From positions 42,595,558 to 42,659,557 of the forward strand of contig CM049310.1 of the NCBI GenBank assembly GCA_026874595.1: a DNA stretch of 64,000 nucleotides, written 5' to 3'. Both the position numbers and the translations under genes were made by a program. Below the pieces are notes generated by a model. It worked only from the letters and a program-made list of their open reading frames with translations. It was not told the origin of the DNA and did not search any database. Position 1 is the stretch's first letter. Each line of letters opens with the position of its first letter. This DNA comes from Sipunculus nudus. Its lineage: Eukaryota; Annelida; Sipuncula; Golfingiida; Sipunculidae. Positions 28,718-39,228 of the stretch are shown piece after piece.

Positions 28718-30094
28718 TTAATGTTCAGGCATCGGCAGGTGCAACTTTGCCGGCGGGAACACTGCCTGTTCGGCTCGTGCTTCTGCGCTCTGTGTTCTGT
28801 TGTCGCGAAAAATCTGCACAGTGTCCCGTATCTCGCCCAGTGGATGCAAACGTGGAAACATGTAATGTTCTCCCAACGTGTACAGTTCCAGACTGTGTTT
28901 ATTTTCCACCGCCTCAGTCTGTGCGTGTTGACGTGTCGGGTCAGTGTTTGTACCTTCCCTGATGTGTTTTCCACCTTCCGTCTCGGTTGTGTTTATGTCG
29001 CGTGGGCACACACCCGCTAGTTCCGCGCACGTTTGGTGTATGTGCCTGTCGATGGCCGTTTTTACGCCGGCGAGTACTTGCGTGTGATCACGTGAGAATG
29101 GTGTTATATTCAGGTGCCAAGGGTCATGTGCCGTACGTGTTTTTGTGGTGATCAGCAGGCAAGGGTAAGCGTGCGTCCACATCTCCCACGCGTTTAACAC
29201 GCAAGTACCGTCGCATTGGGATGAAGTGATGGGCCGCGCTGCAGCGCTCGCGACAACCTTAGCCAAAGTCGACCTGGTGTCTCTGTTAGAACAATGGGAG
29301 TGCATAACCGCCAGAGCACGTAGTACATGCGTTGTTTCGCGTGATACGTTTCCGGCCGGCGCACCCCTCAGTAACGCCCACATACTTGCGTATAGGTACA
29401 CAGTCTCAAAAGTTGCGAACACTGGGAGCCCGATTTGCACGTATGAGCAGGCCAACGACACCAGGGTGGCGTCGAACAACAGGAGGACTCCCACCGTTCG
29501 CAACTGTAACTGTTTCAATTTCAGCGAAGGATTCCCTTTGTTGTTCTTTATCCTTGACTCTGCTGTATTGAATATATTTCCCGTTTTACGGTTGGGGGCC
29601 AAGGTGAAACCCATTATGCTCGCCAGCTCGTCCAGCCACGTGCCAGAAAACACATCTGTACTTACATTTGCGATATGCCGGTCCCACGAGACGCTGACCG
29701 TGTCTTGACCGTGAACGTCCACGTAGTGTTCGAGCAAATGTGTGGCCAGCTGCTTCAGTTCTGGTTGGGCCCCGTGTGTTGTGTGATGGCCGTTATCCCC
29801 AGCGTTTGATGCTGGGTCGTTAACCGTGTTTGGTTCGCCGTTCTTTGCGGCACTGTGATTGTCCCCGCCCCTCGTCCTCTTCGCCCTTCTGGTCTGCCTG
29901 GTCAGCTGTAAGATGCATTGTTCCCATTCCTTGTGAGACTTAACGAATTCCTGTAAGGCTGGGGCGACTGTTGTGTACCACCAATCCACGGGATGGCCGT
30001 CCTTATTTTCCCCGTGGAGCTGACGTGTTTTCCTGAACCATGAATCCACGTGCTCTGCCACTTGTTTGATGTGTGAACGGATATCCTTTTGCAT
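28718..30094 (-). CDS. Unrecognised 458-aa protein between protease and capsid genes
   Basis: The first ATG is at 30094; the 13 codons upstream are open only from a GTG. No family is recognised. The N-terminal ~90 residues are charged and helical, followed by a Gly/Asn/His-rich linker. A globular part with hydrophobic helices follows (VGVLLLFDATLVSLACSYV and LPVFATFETVYLYASM, probably buried rather than membrane). The tail is polar. It is divergent from the capsid gene and sits in the capsid cluster, so a triplex or other capsid role is a reasonable guess without sequence proof. Confidence 0.7.
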   Translation of the reverse strand: MQKDIRSHIKQVAEHVDSWFRKTRQLHGENKDGHPVDWWYTTVAPALQEFVKSHKEWEQCILQLTRQTRRAKRTRGGDNHSAAKNGEPNTVNDPASNAGDNGHHTTHGAQPELKQLATHLLEHYVDVHGQDTVSVSWDRHIANVSTDVFSGTWLDELASIMGFTLAPNRKTGNIFNTAESRIKNNKGNPSLKLKQLQLRTVGVLLLFDATLVSLACSYVQIGLPVFATFETVYLYASMWALLRGAPAGNVSRETTHVLRALAVMHSHCSNRDTRSTLAKVVASAAARPITSSQCDGTCVLNAWEMWTHAYPCLLITTKTRTAHDPWHLNITPFSRDHTQVLAGVKTAIDRHIHQTCAELAGVCPRDINTTETEGGKHIREGTNTDPTRQHAQTEAVENKHSLELYTLGEHYMFPRLHPLGEIRDTVQIFRDNRTQSAEARAEQAVFPPAKLHLPMPEH

Positions 30095-30409
30095 GGCCCG
30101 GTGTATATTTGTGTGTGTGCGGTGTTGTACCACGTAATCATACCCTGTCTAGTCGGGGTCTTCTGATGGTATGAGTTCCAGAAGTCGCTCCACACTCTGA
30201 AGTATCACTTGTGTGTTTCACACGCCGAACTCATTTTTTGTAAAGCTGCCTTGTCACGTGGTTGCCACAGCATATCATGCAGCAGTAGGAAACGGTTTGA
30301 CGCCAGACCTCCTTATAAAAGCGCGCACCGACTGCGTTTTGCTTATTGTGCTCGCAGTTGCAGGACTTGACAGTTGTTTCGACCAGAAGCGTAGACATAC
30401 GGTTCAAAC
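30095..30409. promoter_or_regulatory. Divergent promoter region, 458-aa gene / capsid gene
   Basis: This 315-bp gap between divergent genes contains TATAAAA at 30314-30320 on the plus strand, 90 nt before the capsid ATG. No gene is seen in the gap. Confidence 0.6.
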
Positions 30410-33400
30410 ATGCACAGGTCGGGTGGTAGTAAACCAGACGAGAGAGACTACACCAGTCTTTGCGAGACCGGCGATCTGGGGGATATCACGCCTGCCCGTT
30501 TGTATGTGGTCAAGAGGGACGATTTGCTCTCGCTTGACGTCGCAGGAGGCATCATAGTTAAACAGCTGTTGGCGCAATGCGAAGGGGAACCCGGTGGTTG
30601 GTTACCTGTCGTGAGGGGGCTGACCGTGGAAAGTGATCTGCCCTGGAAAGGTTTCGTGGAGACACCGGACGGTGAAGTCAACAGTGCCGGCAGGTATCCG
30701 TTCTTGTTCCTCCTGCACGGGTACGATGACCCGCGTCTACACGAGCATGACAACCCGATGAGACAAATGAAGAACGTGAGGCAGGTCATCGATGACATGC
30801 TGCAGACCACAACCCCCGCCTGGGAAGGTTGTGAGAAAAGCGAGTTTTTTCCCGTTCCGCAGAAATACACGTCTGCCGACCTGGTGGACAATGGCAAGGA
30901 CCTGCACTCCCTGACTGTGCAGCGGATCATGAGCGTTGTGAAGAGTGAAGGACCGCCACTGGAGGCGAAAGATTTTTTCATCTTTGGAACGTTTACGTGG
31001 GCGCATATCAGCGCACTCATGCACGGTTGCATGTTCCTCGTGCGGGACTCGGTCAGGCGTGACGTATCCCTGCATGAAAACCTAAACGCGGTCACCGTGG
31101 ATTTGTGGGACGCGACGCTGGCCTACGCTACACGCCGTTCTGCTCCGAAGCGACGGCCGCAACGGAAGCAGTTGCTTGCGGACGTCCTGCAGGACGACAG
31201 GACTTCCCCGACGGAAGAGCCCATTGAAAACCTTCTGGTCGTGTCACCCGTGCTCAGCCAGCTGATGTGGAGCATCGTCAGGGGCCTGATGCACAACCTA
31301 CATATCAAACCGTACTTGGCAGACGTGGTTGTTTACATGCTCGACACACCAGTGCACCGGCAGGTGGATCTACCTCCAGGTTTCTCATCCCCGTACCAAA
31401 ACCAACAGGCATGTGACAAACGGCGGCAGATATCTGAAGAAACCGCCCCTTTGGTTGCTCTGCTGGTGTATCTCACGCTCACCCAGAACACCAGTTGCCG
31501 GTTCGCGGACACTGTCGAATTCAAAAACTGGCCATGCGACGAGGACGTGCACTCTTCCCTCGTGCGACAGGCGGAGGCCACACCTTTCGGTAACCCAGAG
31601 AAGTGTACAGCAGAACTGGAGCGCATGATGCCAGGTCACGTGGAACGCCAAATGTCACCTTGCCTGGCTGAAGCCGTAGCAATGTCGTTGAGGTTGAATG
31701 AGGCTTCACTGCTGTGCAGTTTGCTGAAGTCCACGGACTCAGCCGCCGTGGACATGACGTCTTTCTTACTGACAGACAGGCAGGCCCAGCTACGGACGTC
31801 GCAGAAATGGCGTGCTTCGTTTGACATCGACAACTACCCTTTCGAACTACCGTTCGATAAGCAGGAGCGTCAGGGCAACATCAAATCGCACATGGACACG
31901 GCAGGCCGCCACGGCAATACCGTCTTGGCCCAAAGGCTTGTCGGCCTTTCGTTGGACCTCCACGTTACGGCCAGGTCGCTAGATTCGTTCGAAACTCTGG
32001 CGGAAGGGGTGCCCTGGGACGCTGACTTGAGCGATGTGAAAAAAGCGATTAATACACGTATGTGTCACAAATGCCACAAGGACGGGGTCAGTTTGGACAG
32101 GGGACCGGAAAACTGCCCCTGTGTGTGGTTCCCACGCCCCGTCAGGCAGATCCTCGAAAAGCGGGGGACAGCTCACGACGGGCTATGCGTACCTGGGTTG
32201 CACGTGCTGTGCAAAGGACCCCATTTTACGGGCAATGTTGAGAAATCGTCCTTTGTCCAGAGAAAAGAATCTGACAGCAGAAGAAGAGAGTCGCAAGAAG
32301 CACCGTCGGGTGTGTTGGCACGCGTGCTCAAAGAAATACCGCCGGAACTGGATATGATCGTGCAGCCCCACGCGGGACGTCTACACACGTCCTTCATTGA
32401 CGCGCTCGCCGGTTGTTTCATTACAAAACCCGACTCGCAGCTGCGAAAGAAGCACGACAGGACACCTTTGGATGTCACGAGCGTTTGCAAAATGTTCTCG
32501 TGTGTGACTGATACAGTCGCGAGCGTGACGTTGGAAGCCAAACGCTTCGCGAACCTCGCCGCCGAGAGAACAGCTAACAGGAAGGCGGGGGCGACAGATG
32601 TAGAGAAACTGCGGTCTGAACTGGCCATCACGTTGTCGGGCGAGATGTTGGCCTACCAGGGTGCAGCTGTGTGGAAGATGCACCAGTGCACACTGCTGCA
32701 CCAGTGCTTGCTGGCTTCTAACATGGCGCAAGCAGATGTATTCAAGCGGCTGCAGAGCGCAGCTGCTACGTACCAGCAGGTGCAACTGACGCTTTTGCAT
32801 TCACCGTTGATGCTCGACAAACCGTTGTTCTCGTACAAGCCGTACGTTGTCAGGAGCGCGAGTGTACCTTCCCTGCACGATCAGGGGAGGGTTCTGGCGC
32901 ACGAACACTGTTCGAAGGATTGCGTCTGGTACAAGGTCCAAGACGCATACTGTAAAATGAACACCACCACGTGGTACAAAGATAAATCTTCCGCAAACAA
33001 GAAAGGATGGCAGCGTCCGCAGGGAAGCGTTGATGCCCCGTTTGCTGAAACGCACGGTTCCATACGTGCCTCGATCATGGAGTCGCGCAGTGCGGGTGTC
33101 AGTGCTGCCGACATATATCAGGAACAGGGTGACTTCACCGTAACTCCGCGGGTGTCTGGTTTATCAGACGATGCAGTCGAGGATGAAACAATTTCACCGG
33201 CTGTTGCGGCAGATGTGACAAGCGTTGTCCGGAATTCATCGTACGACTACATAATCGGCAACCACGAACAGGAAGAGGAGAGGTTTCGTGGAACGGGGTG
33301 GGGGTGGGTGAGCGGTCTGTCCGTCTTCACGAAACCTCTGTCTCGTGACACGCAAGGTTGGATAGTCCAGATCATACAGAGTTGTTACCACCCTTCACTT

Positions 33401-34381
33401 AAAAAGATGATCCAGGCAAAGACCTTGCGTGAACTCGCGTTGGATGCTGAGGAATCTGGGGTGCACCTGCGGCAAGCGGACGTGCATGCTCTGGTGCGTT
33501 TGGTGCAGCTGGTCGAGACGAGCCCGCTGCGCGGCGGGAGACATGTCAGCGGTTCCAAGGAATTCACGTCTTTCCTCCTCCAGTCTCAGCTGTTCTGTCA
33601 CATGAGCCAGCTATCCGATGCACACCAGAAGGAAAACGCCATTTTGCCCGTTTGGGTGCAAGCTGGATGGGGTGGCGTCACCTTTAACAACCCAAAGAGC
33701 GAGTCTGGTGAAGCGCAAATGCCCGTCTTCCGTGATGCCGGTCTCGTGATGGTGAAGGACGGCGTGTCCTGCCTGAACGAAGCTAGTTCTTTGCGCTACA
33801 AGGTCACGGTGGCGTGTATGAGGCCGAATTTTTATGTTCTGCAAAACCATCTTGTGGTCCGTCACCGGATGTTGATGGGTGTGAACGAGACTGAGCTCTC
33901 AGCACTGTATACAGGCGCGCTCAAGTCGATGAACTGGCCACGTGCGGGAAAACAAGATGCTGACGATAAACGGCAATACCCGCTCTTTCTGGGGGTTAGC
34001 ACGGAGCCGTTCTCTCAACGCATGCAGGTGCACCACGCTGCACGCAGTGTGCTACACGGCATGGACGCAGCCGGCAGGACAGGAAGCATCCAAGACCTCG
34101 AAACGTGTTTGGACGACATGTGTGAGGACCCTGACGTTCCTGTCGAAAAAGTGGCTGGTCTGTTGTACCAGATAATATCCACACGTATAGGAAACAGCGG
34201 AGTGGATATCGAACAGCTGCCAAAAAGCAGCTTGGACGCAGAGACGTTCAGGTGCGTCGATGACTTTTGTACCCGTTTCCCTTACGTCCGCATGGACGAA
34301 AACGATTTGTCATCCGCTCTCCGTTTTCTCATGCCGATCGGCGAGCCGGACACGAAACGCAGGCGGGTTTCTACCGATTAA
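30410..34381 (+). CDS. Probable major capsid protein
   Basis: A 1323-aa protein with ATG at 30410 and A at -3. The length is close to the usual 1350-1400 aa of herpesvirus major capsid proteins. It lacks a signal peptide, membrane segments, polymerase or ATPase motifs, and reads as one large soluble protein with scattered cysteines. It lies beside the protease/scaffold gene, its expected assembly partner. The C-terminus is short and basic (TKRRRVSTD). The identification rests on size, context and exclusion of other core proteins, since I cannot align it. Confidence 0.65.
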   Translation: MHRSGGSKPDERDYTSLCETGDLGDITPARLYVVKRDDLLSLDVAGGIIVKQLLAQCEGEPGGWLPVVRGLTVESDLPWKGFVETPDGEVNSAGRYPFLFLLHGYDDPRLHEHDNPMRQMKNVRQVIDDMLQTTTPAWEGCEKSEFFPVPQKYTSADLVDNGKDLHSLTVQRIMSVVKSEGPPLEAKDFFIFGTFTWAHISALMHGCMFLVRDSVRRDVSLHENLNAVTVDLWDATLAYATRRSAPKRRPQRKQLLADVLQDDRTSPTEEPIENLLVVSPVLSQLMWSIVRGLMHNLHIKPYLADVVVYMLDTPVHRQVDLPPGFSSPYQNQQACDKRRQISEETAPLVALLVYLTLTQNTSCRFADTVEFKNWPCDEDVHSSLVRQAEATPFGNPEKCTAELERMMPGHVERQMSPCLAEAVAMSLRLNEASLLCSLLKSTDSAAVDMTSFLLTDRQAQLRTSQKWRASFDIDNYPFELPFDKQERQGNIKSHMDTAGRHGNTVLAQRLVGLSLDLHVTARSLDSFETLAEGVPWDADLSDVKKAINTRMCHKCHKDGVSLDRGPENCPCVWFPRPVRQILEKRGTAHDGLCVPGLHVLCKGPHFTGNVEKSSFVQRKESDSRRRESQEAPSGVLARVLKEIPPELDMIVQPHAGRLHTSFIDALAGCFITKPDSQLRKKHDRTPLDVTSVCKMFSCVTDTVASVTLEAKRFANLAAERTANRKAGATDVEKLRSELAITLSGEMLAYQGAAVWKMHQCTLLHQCLLASNMAQADVFKRLQSAAATYQQVQLTLLHSPLMLDKPLFSYKPYVVRSASVPSLHDQGRVLAHEHCSKDCVWYKVQDAYCKMNTTTWYKDKSSANKKGWQRPQGSVDAPFAETHGSIRASIMESRSAGVSAADIYQEQGDFTVTPRVSGLSDDAVEDETISPAVAADVTSVVRNSSYDYIIGNHEQEEERFRGTGWGWVSGLSVFTKPLSRDTQGWIVQIIQSCYHPSLKKMIQAKTLRELALDAEESGVHLRQADVHALVRLVQLVETSPLRGGRHVSGSKEFTSFLLQSQLFCHMSQLSDAHQKENAILPVWVQAGWGGVTFNNPKSESGEAQMPVFRDAGLVMVKDGVSCLNEASSLRYKVTVACMRPNFYVLQNHLVVRHRMLMGVNETELSALYTGALKSMNWPRAGKQDADDKRQYPLFLGVSTEPFSQRMQVHHAARSVLHGMDAAGRTGSIQDLETCLDDMCEDPDVPVEKVAGLLYQIISTRIGNSGVDIEQLPKSSLDAETFRCVDDFCTRFPYVRMDENDLSSALRFLMPIGEPDTKRRRVSTD

Positions 34382-34683
34382 TGAATCACATGATTGTGTC
34401 CTTGAATGTGGGTCGTGCACCTGTTTTTGTTTATTGCTATGGTATATCATATTAAAAAACTATATTTCTTTTATACGTGTTTGTGTTTTCGGTTGCGTGC
34501 ATCGTCTGTCTGTTGTATGGTCCAGTCGGTCCTGTGCATGCGTGGTTGGAATGTTGCTATTTGAATGATTTATCACATGTTTCGTTGTAAACCCTGTGTG
34601 CACGTCCGTATATATATATATATATTTGTGTCGTGACTGCGACTTTATAACAGCCGCACTGGTGACAGTTTGGTTCATTTGCT
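34382..34683. promoter_or_regulatory. Intergenic region with ATTAAA and TATA-like tract
   Basis: ATTAAA at about 34449-34454 may end the capsid transcript. A (TA)n run at 34609-34625 and TTATAA at 34645-34650 precede the next gene, whose ATG is at 34684. No gene is seen. Confidence 0.5.
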
Positions 34684-35481
34684 ATGTCTGACATACAAGG
34701 GGTTACACTTGGTACAGCAGGGTACCACGCGGACGATATGTCATTACCAAATGAAGACGTTCATCGTTCTGATGAGGAAGGCGGGTCGGGAGAAAGGGAA
34801 GAGAACAACAATCCCCGGGACGGTGTCGCCGATGACCCTTGTGGCTGGCCTGTACTGGGATCCGGAGATGAGGATGACAGTGGGGGAGAACTACAAGAAA
34901 ACGTGGAGGATTCGTCGTCGTCGTCGTCGTCGTCTGACATGGACGATGAAGAGATGATTATGCGTTACGAAAAGTGCATGTCGGAAGCCGATGGGAATAT
35001 TGCAACATTTTTCGAGACGCACGGCCGTCAGATGTCTCTGTGGAGATACTTGGACGTAATCGATCTCTCTCTGTCGAGCACAATGGCAAAAGACATGTGG
35101 TCGATATGTTCAGCTATTGCAGAGAGGTTACCCGAAGAGCCAGGTGAAGAAGGGCAGGTCACAACATTTGAACCAGGAATCCTGATTTGGGTGGCATTCT
35201 GTCAAATGTGGTGCCAGCATTGCTTCCAGTTGATGCGGAGAGTGGTTGCGACGTCAGGGATTGGTGCGAATTTACCTACTCCTTACAGCACACTTGACAA
35301 TTACGAGGTAGATGAATATGTCCGGAACAACGTGACCCCGAGGTCTATTTGCATGGCCCTTTTCCTGGGGCAACGGGAGTGGCGGGGTTGCGGTTGCACA
35401 TTGTGCAGGAGACTCGAAACCAGTCTGCCGCTTCTGCAGGGATTACAAACTGTGGCGTACATTTCTTGTCCGCGCCATTGA
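34684..35481 (+). CDS. Acidic 265-aa protein with poly-serine run
   Basis: The start is ATG at 34684 with a TATA-like element 35-40 nt upstream. The first ~85 residues are very acidic and rich in Gly/Asn/Ser, ending in a run of eight or nine serines (DSSSSSSSSD) coded by a TCG repeat at about 34911-34935. This pattern is typical of casein kinase II targets in herpesvirus tegument or regulatory proteins. The C-terminal ~180 residues are globular, with several tryptophans and a late cysteine pair (RGCGCTLCRRL), perhaps metal-binding. Family not recognised. Confidence 0.75.
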   Translation: MSDIQGVTLGTAGYHADDMSLPNEDVHRSDEEGGSGEREENNNPRDGVADDPCGWPVLGSGDEDDSGGELQENVEDSSSSSSSSDMDDEEMIMRYEKCMSEADGNIATFFETHGRQMSLWRYLDVIDLSLSSTMAKDMWSICSAIAERLPEEPGEEGQVTTFEPGILIWVAFCQMWCQHCFQLMRRVVATSGIGANLPTPYSTLDNYEVDEYVRNNVTPRSICMALFLGQREWRGCGCTLCRRLETSLPLLQGLQTVAYISCPRH

Positions 35482-35656
35482 TTCACGCACAAACATGCGG
35501 TGTTCTTTTGTCAGTATTTGTCACGGACCACATGTACTATATTGACCCCCATAGCACGTTTTCATGCTTTGTCGATCGGTTCGTGTATTATCACCGTTTA
35601 GTTGTCTAGCGTAGACGTCACGTGTGTGTTCATCGGAAACGTCAACGTCTGTGGCC

Positions 35657-38215
35657 ATGTGTGGAATATTGTCTTGGGTGCTGCGTGTTTGCTTCGCAGT
35701 GACTGCTTTCCAGCAAATGTCCGGCGCCGTCACTTCCTCGGCCATCGACATAACAACGCTTAACACCTCGCAACGTGCGTACGCGGACCTGAAAGGGAAC
35801 GAACGTTTGAACAGACTGCGGTTCTGTGACCCGCGGACGCCGTCCAAATATGTACATTTCGCTCCTCACCCCAGATGCCCCCATGCAGCTGACCATGCAC
35901 AGGACCACCACGAAACCGGGACGGTTATCACTTTCAAGAGGAATATTCAAGCTACCAGGACCGACGCCATGGCCTGCCAGTGGTTCGTATCGTACAGAAA
36001 AACGTACACGGGTTGGTTTGGTCACAAATTTATAACTGACAAATGGGACCGCCCGATTGCGCCTCCCTCGGCAGAAGAGTGTCGGAAATGGCGCTCAACA
36101 AGGGACTGCACGATCGACGGCAAGACGCACATGTTGTATTATGTCAGCATGAGCCACGACGGATACGTCACGTATTCCAGCAACATACCTGTCAGTGTGA
36201 AGTATAATTGGTTCGCGTTCGGGTACGATCCGGAAACGTACACTCACAACTGTATCATGAAAGAAGTGTATGTTGTCGCTTCTCCCCCGTATCAGGTTGT
36301 GCACACGTCGCTGGGCATGGCTCAGAACCTGTCGAGCACGGGAGCCAGATCGTTTGAACTGGGCAGTCACATAACCACTGACGAATGGGTCATCGTTTGG
36401 CACAAAGTCGAACCTACGATGTCATGCGGTTATGTACTGGCAGAGATACACCATAACGTAACCAAGGTTAAGCTGGGTGACGGCAACGGGCGCTTCTACT
36501 TGGTGCTGGAGGACGCCAAACAAATGCTTACATTTGACCGACAGAAACATATGATACCTAGTCTCAGTGCCATCGATCATCCCTACTGCGTGTCAAAGAG
36601 GCTGAGTTCAATGAACTACACGGAAATGTACTGGGACACCTATTACGGGATCGTCGCTTGGATACCTGACACTGTTCCCGTTTCTGCAATCGAAAACCAC
36701 CTCAACCATTCCACGGTACATCTGAATGTAAGCGTAGTAAACCATGACCACTTGTGTGAGGAGTACAAGAGGAAGCAGCACGCCGACGCTCACGGGGCTG
36801 CCGCGTTAAACTGCACGCATTACCTTTCTCGCCGAAGACGTGACACTGGCCACGCAACCAGGTCGGAACTGCTGCTGATGACCAACGAAATAATGGAAAA
36901 TGTGAGGTATTTTGTGTCTGGGAAGATTGTGGACTGGATGAACTCGCAACAGCGTCAGCGCCTGGACACTTGGTGCGCTCAGAGTTATTACGACCACAAC
37001 ATGGCGCGTTCTCTTGCCATTGTCAACCCGTCGTCTGTGCTGTCCGTGTACTTAGGGCGGGACGTGTATGCCAAACCGCGCGGCAGCGTTTACGAGATAA
37101 GCCGATGCAGGTTCCTCAATGAAACGGACTTCCGTCTTGCCCGCAGTCTGGAGGTCGGCGAGGGCAAATCGTTGTGCTACAGCAGGCCTCTCATATACTT
37201 CAATGACCCGGCGGACGGGGGCAACAGGACGGCCAACATGACCGGGATAAAGGACATGGAACCTCTGCGGGGCCAGGCCATGGATGACGGACGGATCGTG
37301 ATCCCGCCCAAGTACACGGAATCCTGCCGCTACCCGAACATGTTGCGTTTTTACATCAACGAGGTACCGCTCACGTACAAAAACTACACTCTTATCACCC
37401 TGCCGGACGAAAACGGGACAGAAACCGAATTTGCTGTGTTGTCGGACCTGCCTTCTGAAAATTACATCCGTGATATGAATTACGGCTACATAGTGGATGA
37501 CGTCGATCCCGCCCTGCGGGACGTCACCGATTTCCTGCCCCCGATAGAGGCCGATGTCCCCATCATGGAAAACCCTTACACGGACAAGGAAATCGAAGGC
37601 GAGCTCGATCTCATGTCTATGCTGGAAAACGCGAACCAGATGCGCGTTTTCGATCGCCATTTACGTTGGACGATGGCCATGTATCAGGTTTACACCAGCA
37701 ATGACCCAGACCTGGGGAAAATCGCTTCCGACATAATCAACGGCATCGGCAGCGCCGTTGGCACAGTATTCAATGGTGCGTTGGATTTCTTCGGTAAACT
37801 CCTTTCTGGGATTTTGGGATTCCTCGGTACACTTGCTGGTAAGGTGATCGCTTTTATACTGGGGATAATGGTGGGTATCGGTGGCGTTTATGCCTTTTTT
37901 GTACTCCTAAGACAAATGACAGCCCTGACCGTGCAAGCGGGGCACGGGGCCTACGTCAAGTACAGAGACAGGAAAAGCGGGGTGCCAACGGTTGTTATCA
38001 GAGACCGTCGGTCGTCCACGTCGTCGAGTTCCTCTTCTACGTCGTCGTCGTCCGAGGGAGAAGACGAACCGACGGGAAAAGGCGAGCAAACCCGTCTGCT
38101 GGGGAAAACAGGAAAAGATAACATTGTGAACGCTGAAAAGGACATGTGGGACAAGAAATGGAATAAAAGATCGACAAGACGGGACAAATTGTCCATATGG
38201 CCTAGCGTATATTAA
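35657..38215 (+). CDS. Glycoprotein B-like fusion glycoprotein
   Basis: An 852-aa protein. I start it at ATG 35657 (GGCCATGTG), because upstream codons are open only from GTG and this start gives a clear signal peptide (ILSWVLRVCFAVTAF). The ectodomain has many N-glycosylation sites and cysteines. A furin-type site RRRRD lies at residues 392-396, where many gB proteins are cleaved. Residues ~705-751 form the amphipathic and hydrophobic membrane-proximal and transmembrane region typical of gB. A ~100-residue cytoplasmic tail follows, with a Ser run and acidic patch. It would be the virion membrane-fusion protein. Assignment is by architecture and length, not alignment. AATAAA follows at 38216. 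Confidence 0.75.
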   Translation: MCGILSWVLRVCFAVTAFQQMSGAVTSSAIDITTLNTSQRAYADLKGNERLNRLRFCDPRTPSKYVHFAPHPRCPHAADHAQDHHETGTVITFKRNIQATRTDAMACQWFVSYRKTYTGWFGHKFITDKWDRPIAPPSAEECRKWRSTRDCTIDGKTHMLYYVSMSHDGYVTYSSNIPVSVKYNWFAFGYDPETYTHNCIMKEVYVVASPPYQVVHTSLGMAQNLSSTGARSFELGSHITTDEWVIVWHKVEPTMSCGYVLAEIHHNVTKVKLGDGNGRFYLVLEDAKQMLTFDRQKHMIPSLSAIDHPYCVSKRLSSMNYTEMYWDTYYGIVAWIPDTVPVSAIENHLNHSTVHLNVSVVNHDHLCEEYKRKQHADAHGAAALNCTHYLSRRRRDTGHATRSELLLMTNEIMENVRYFVSGKIVDWMNSQQRQRLDTWCAQSYYDHNMARSLAIVNPSSVLSVYLGRDVYAKPRGSVYEISRCRFLNETDFRLARSLEVGEGKSLCYSRPLIYFNDPADGGNRTANMTGIKDMEPLRGQAMDDGRIVIPPKYTESCRYPNMLRFYINEVPLTYKNYTLITLPDENGTETEFAVLSDLPSENYIRDMNYGYIVDDVDPALRDVTDFLPPIEADVPIMENPYTDKEIEGELDLMSMLENANQMRVFDRHLRWTMAMYQVYTSNDPDLGKIASDIINGIGSAVGTVFNGALDFFGKLLSGILGFLGTLAGKVIAFILGIMVGIGGVYAFFVLLRQMTALTVQAGHGAYVKYRDRKSGVPTVVIRDRRSSTSSSSSSTSSSSEGEDEPTGKGEQTRLLGKTGKDNIVNAEKDMWDKKWNKRSTRRDKLSIWPSVY

Positions 38216-38221
38216 AATAAA
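38216..38221 (+). terminator. Poly(A) signal of the gB-like gene
   Basis: AATAAA directly abuts the stop codon; a second AATAAA lies at 38323-38328 after a 15-C run (38284-38298). Confidence 0.6.
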
Positions 38222-38358
38222 AAAACGTATACGTCTTATATAGACCTATGGGTTGTCTTGTATGCAACTGTACAAGTAATGGACCCCCCCCCCCCCCCTC
38301 TTTCCACCATTGTATGATGATCAATAAAAGTAACAAGAAAACGTGTCAGTTGTTGTCG

Positions 38359-38364
38359 TTTATT
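38359..38364 (-). terminator. Poly(A) signal of the 238-aa gene
   Basis: Minus-strand AATAAA 78 nt after the stop at 38442, so the gB-like and 238-aa genes converge with tail-to-tail signals. Confidence 0.5.
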
Positions 38365-38441
38365 AAAAAGGAAATAAGTGATATACATGTGCCTGAATCC
38401 GTATATATCCGAACTGTGAACTATAACAAAATGTCGGGTGT

Positions 38442-39158
38442 TCACGGTAAACTTTGCTGACGAACGATATGAAAAATACAGCAACAAACACGCAACACGT
38501 CGTTCAGATCAGCTCTCACTGTCCCTGGTAGACCCAAGTTCATCGATATAGAACCGGCGTCGGGGAAAATGTAACTCGTGACGTCTTCCCACGGGTGACG
38601 AGTTATGCTGGCGTTAACAGCGTTCGACGACGACACTCCGATCACGATATCCGCAGGCAAGGGCCCTGTCAACAGCCCGGCGGGTCCTCCGCGTTGTCCG
38701 CGAAATGTTTGTTTCATCCCACGCACGAAACGGTTCAGCTTTCCTTTTCCCTTCCCGCGTATGAACGAGACGCGCTCGTCTCCAGCCTGCCAAATACAAA
38801 CTGACGTGGCGTCCGTCTCGACGTCAACACTGGTGTCTGAAGTGCTGTGCCGTGCGGAATCTGACCCCAACCATCGTTTGAACTGCATGTCGAGATCCGT
38901 TGACCGTACCAGAACTCTGTTTCCTGTGACGTGGAATACGACCGTTTGATCACCACTCGTCGCCAGGTTGAAAAACACGTGAACATCCGAACCGCTGTCG
39001 AGGCACCAGTAAAGAAGGATTCCATCTGATTCGAGGTGCAGCGTGTTCAACACGTAATCTGTGACACGACTGTTAGGGTTTGTTGTTCCACTTCCTGGAA
39101 CCGTAGCAGACAGGCGGTTCTTTCTACCGGTTGTGCGGTGCATAGTTTCAAGAGTCAT
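38442..39158 (-). CDS. Unrecognised 238-aa protein
   Basis: Starts at ATG 39158. It is predicted globular and beta-rich (HVFFNLATSGDQTVVFHVTG), with a basic loop VSFIRGKGKGKLNRF. It ends in a cysteine-rich tail (RVCCCIFHIV). A basic GRGKGKY loop also occurs in the 420-aa protein at 52812-54074, possibly chance. It is preceded by a 17-bp element shared with the 39229 gene. Function unknown. Confidence 0.7.
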   Translation of the reverse strand: MTLETMHRTTGRKNRLSATVPGSGTTNPNSRVTDYVLNTLHLESDGILLYWCLDSGSDVHVFFNLATSGDQTVVFHVTGNRVLVRSTDLDMQFKRWLGSDSARHSTSDTSVDVETDATSVCIWQAGDERVSFIRGKGKGKLNRFVRGMKQTFRGQRGGPAGLLTGPLPADIVIGVSSSNAVNASITRHPWEDVTSYIFPDAGSISMNLGLPGTVRADLNDVLRVCCCIFHIVRQQSLP

Positions 39159-39196
39159 ACTTTTGTTCGGGGGGGCACAACAGACGTTGTGACAAA

Positions 39197-39213
39197 CACA
39201 AATAAAAGGTGTC
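39197..39213 (-). promoter_or_regulatory. Shared 17-bp upstream element, copy 1
   Basis: The minus-strand sequence GACACCTTTTATTTGTG is identical to 40394-40410. It lies 39-55 nt upstream of the 238-aa gene start and just after the stop of the gene before it. TTTTATTT may serve as a TATA-type box. Confidence 0.5.
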
Positions 39214-39228
39214 TACCGTGCGCGATTT

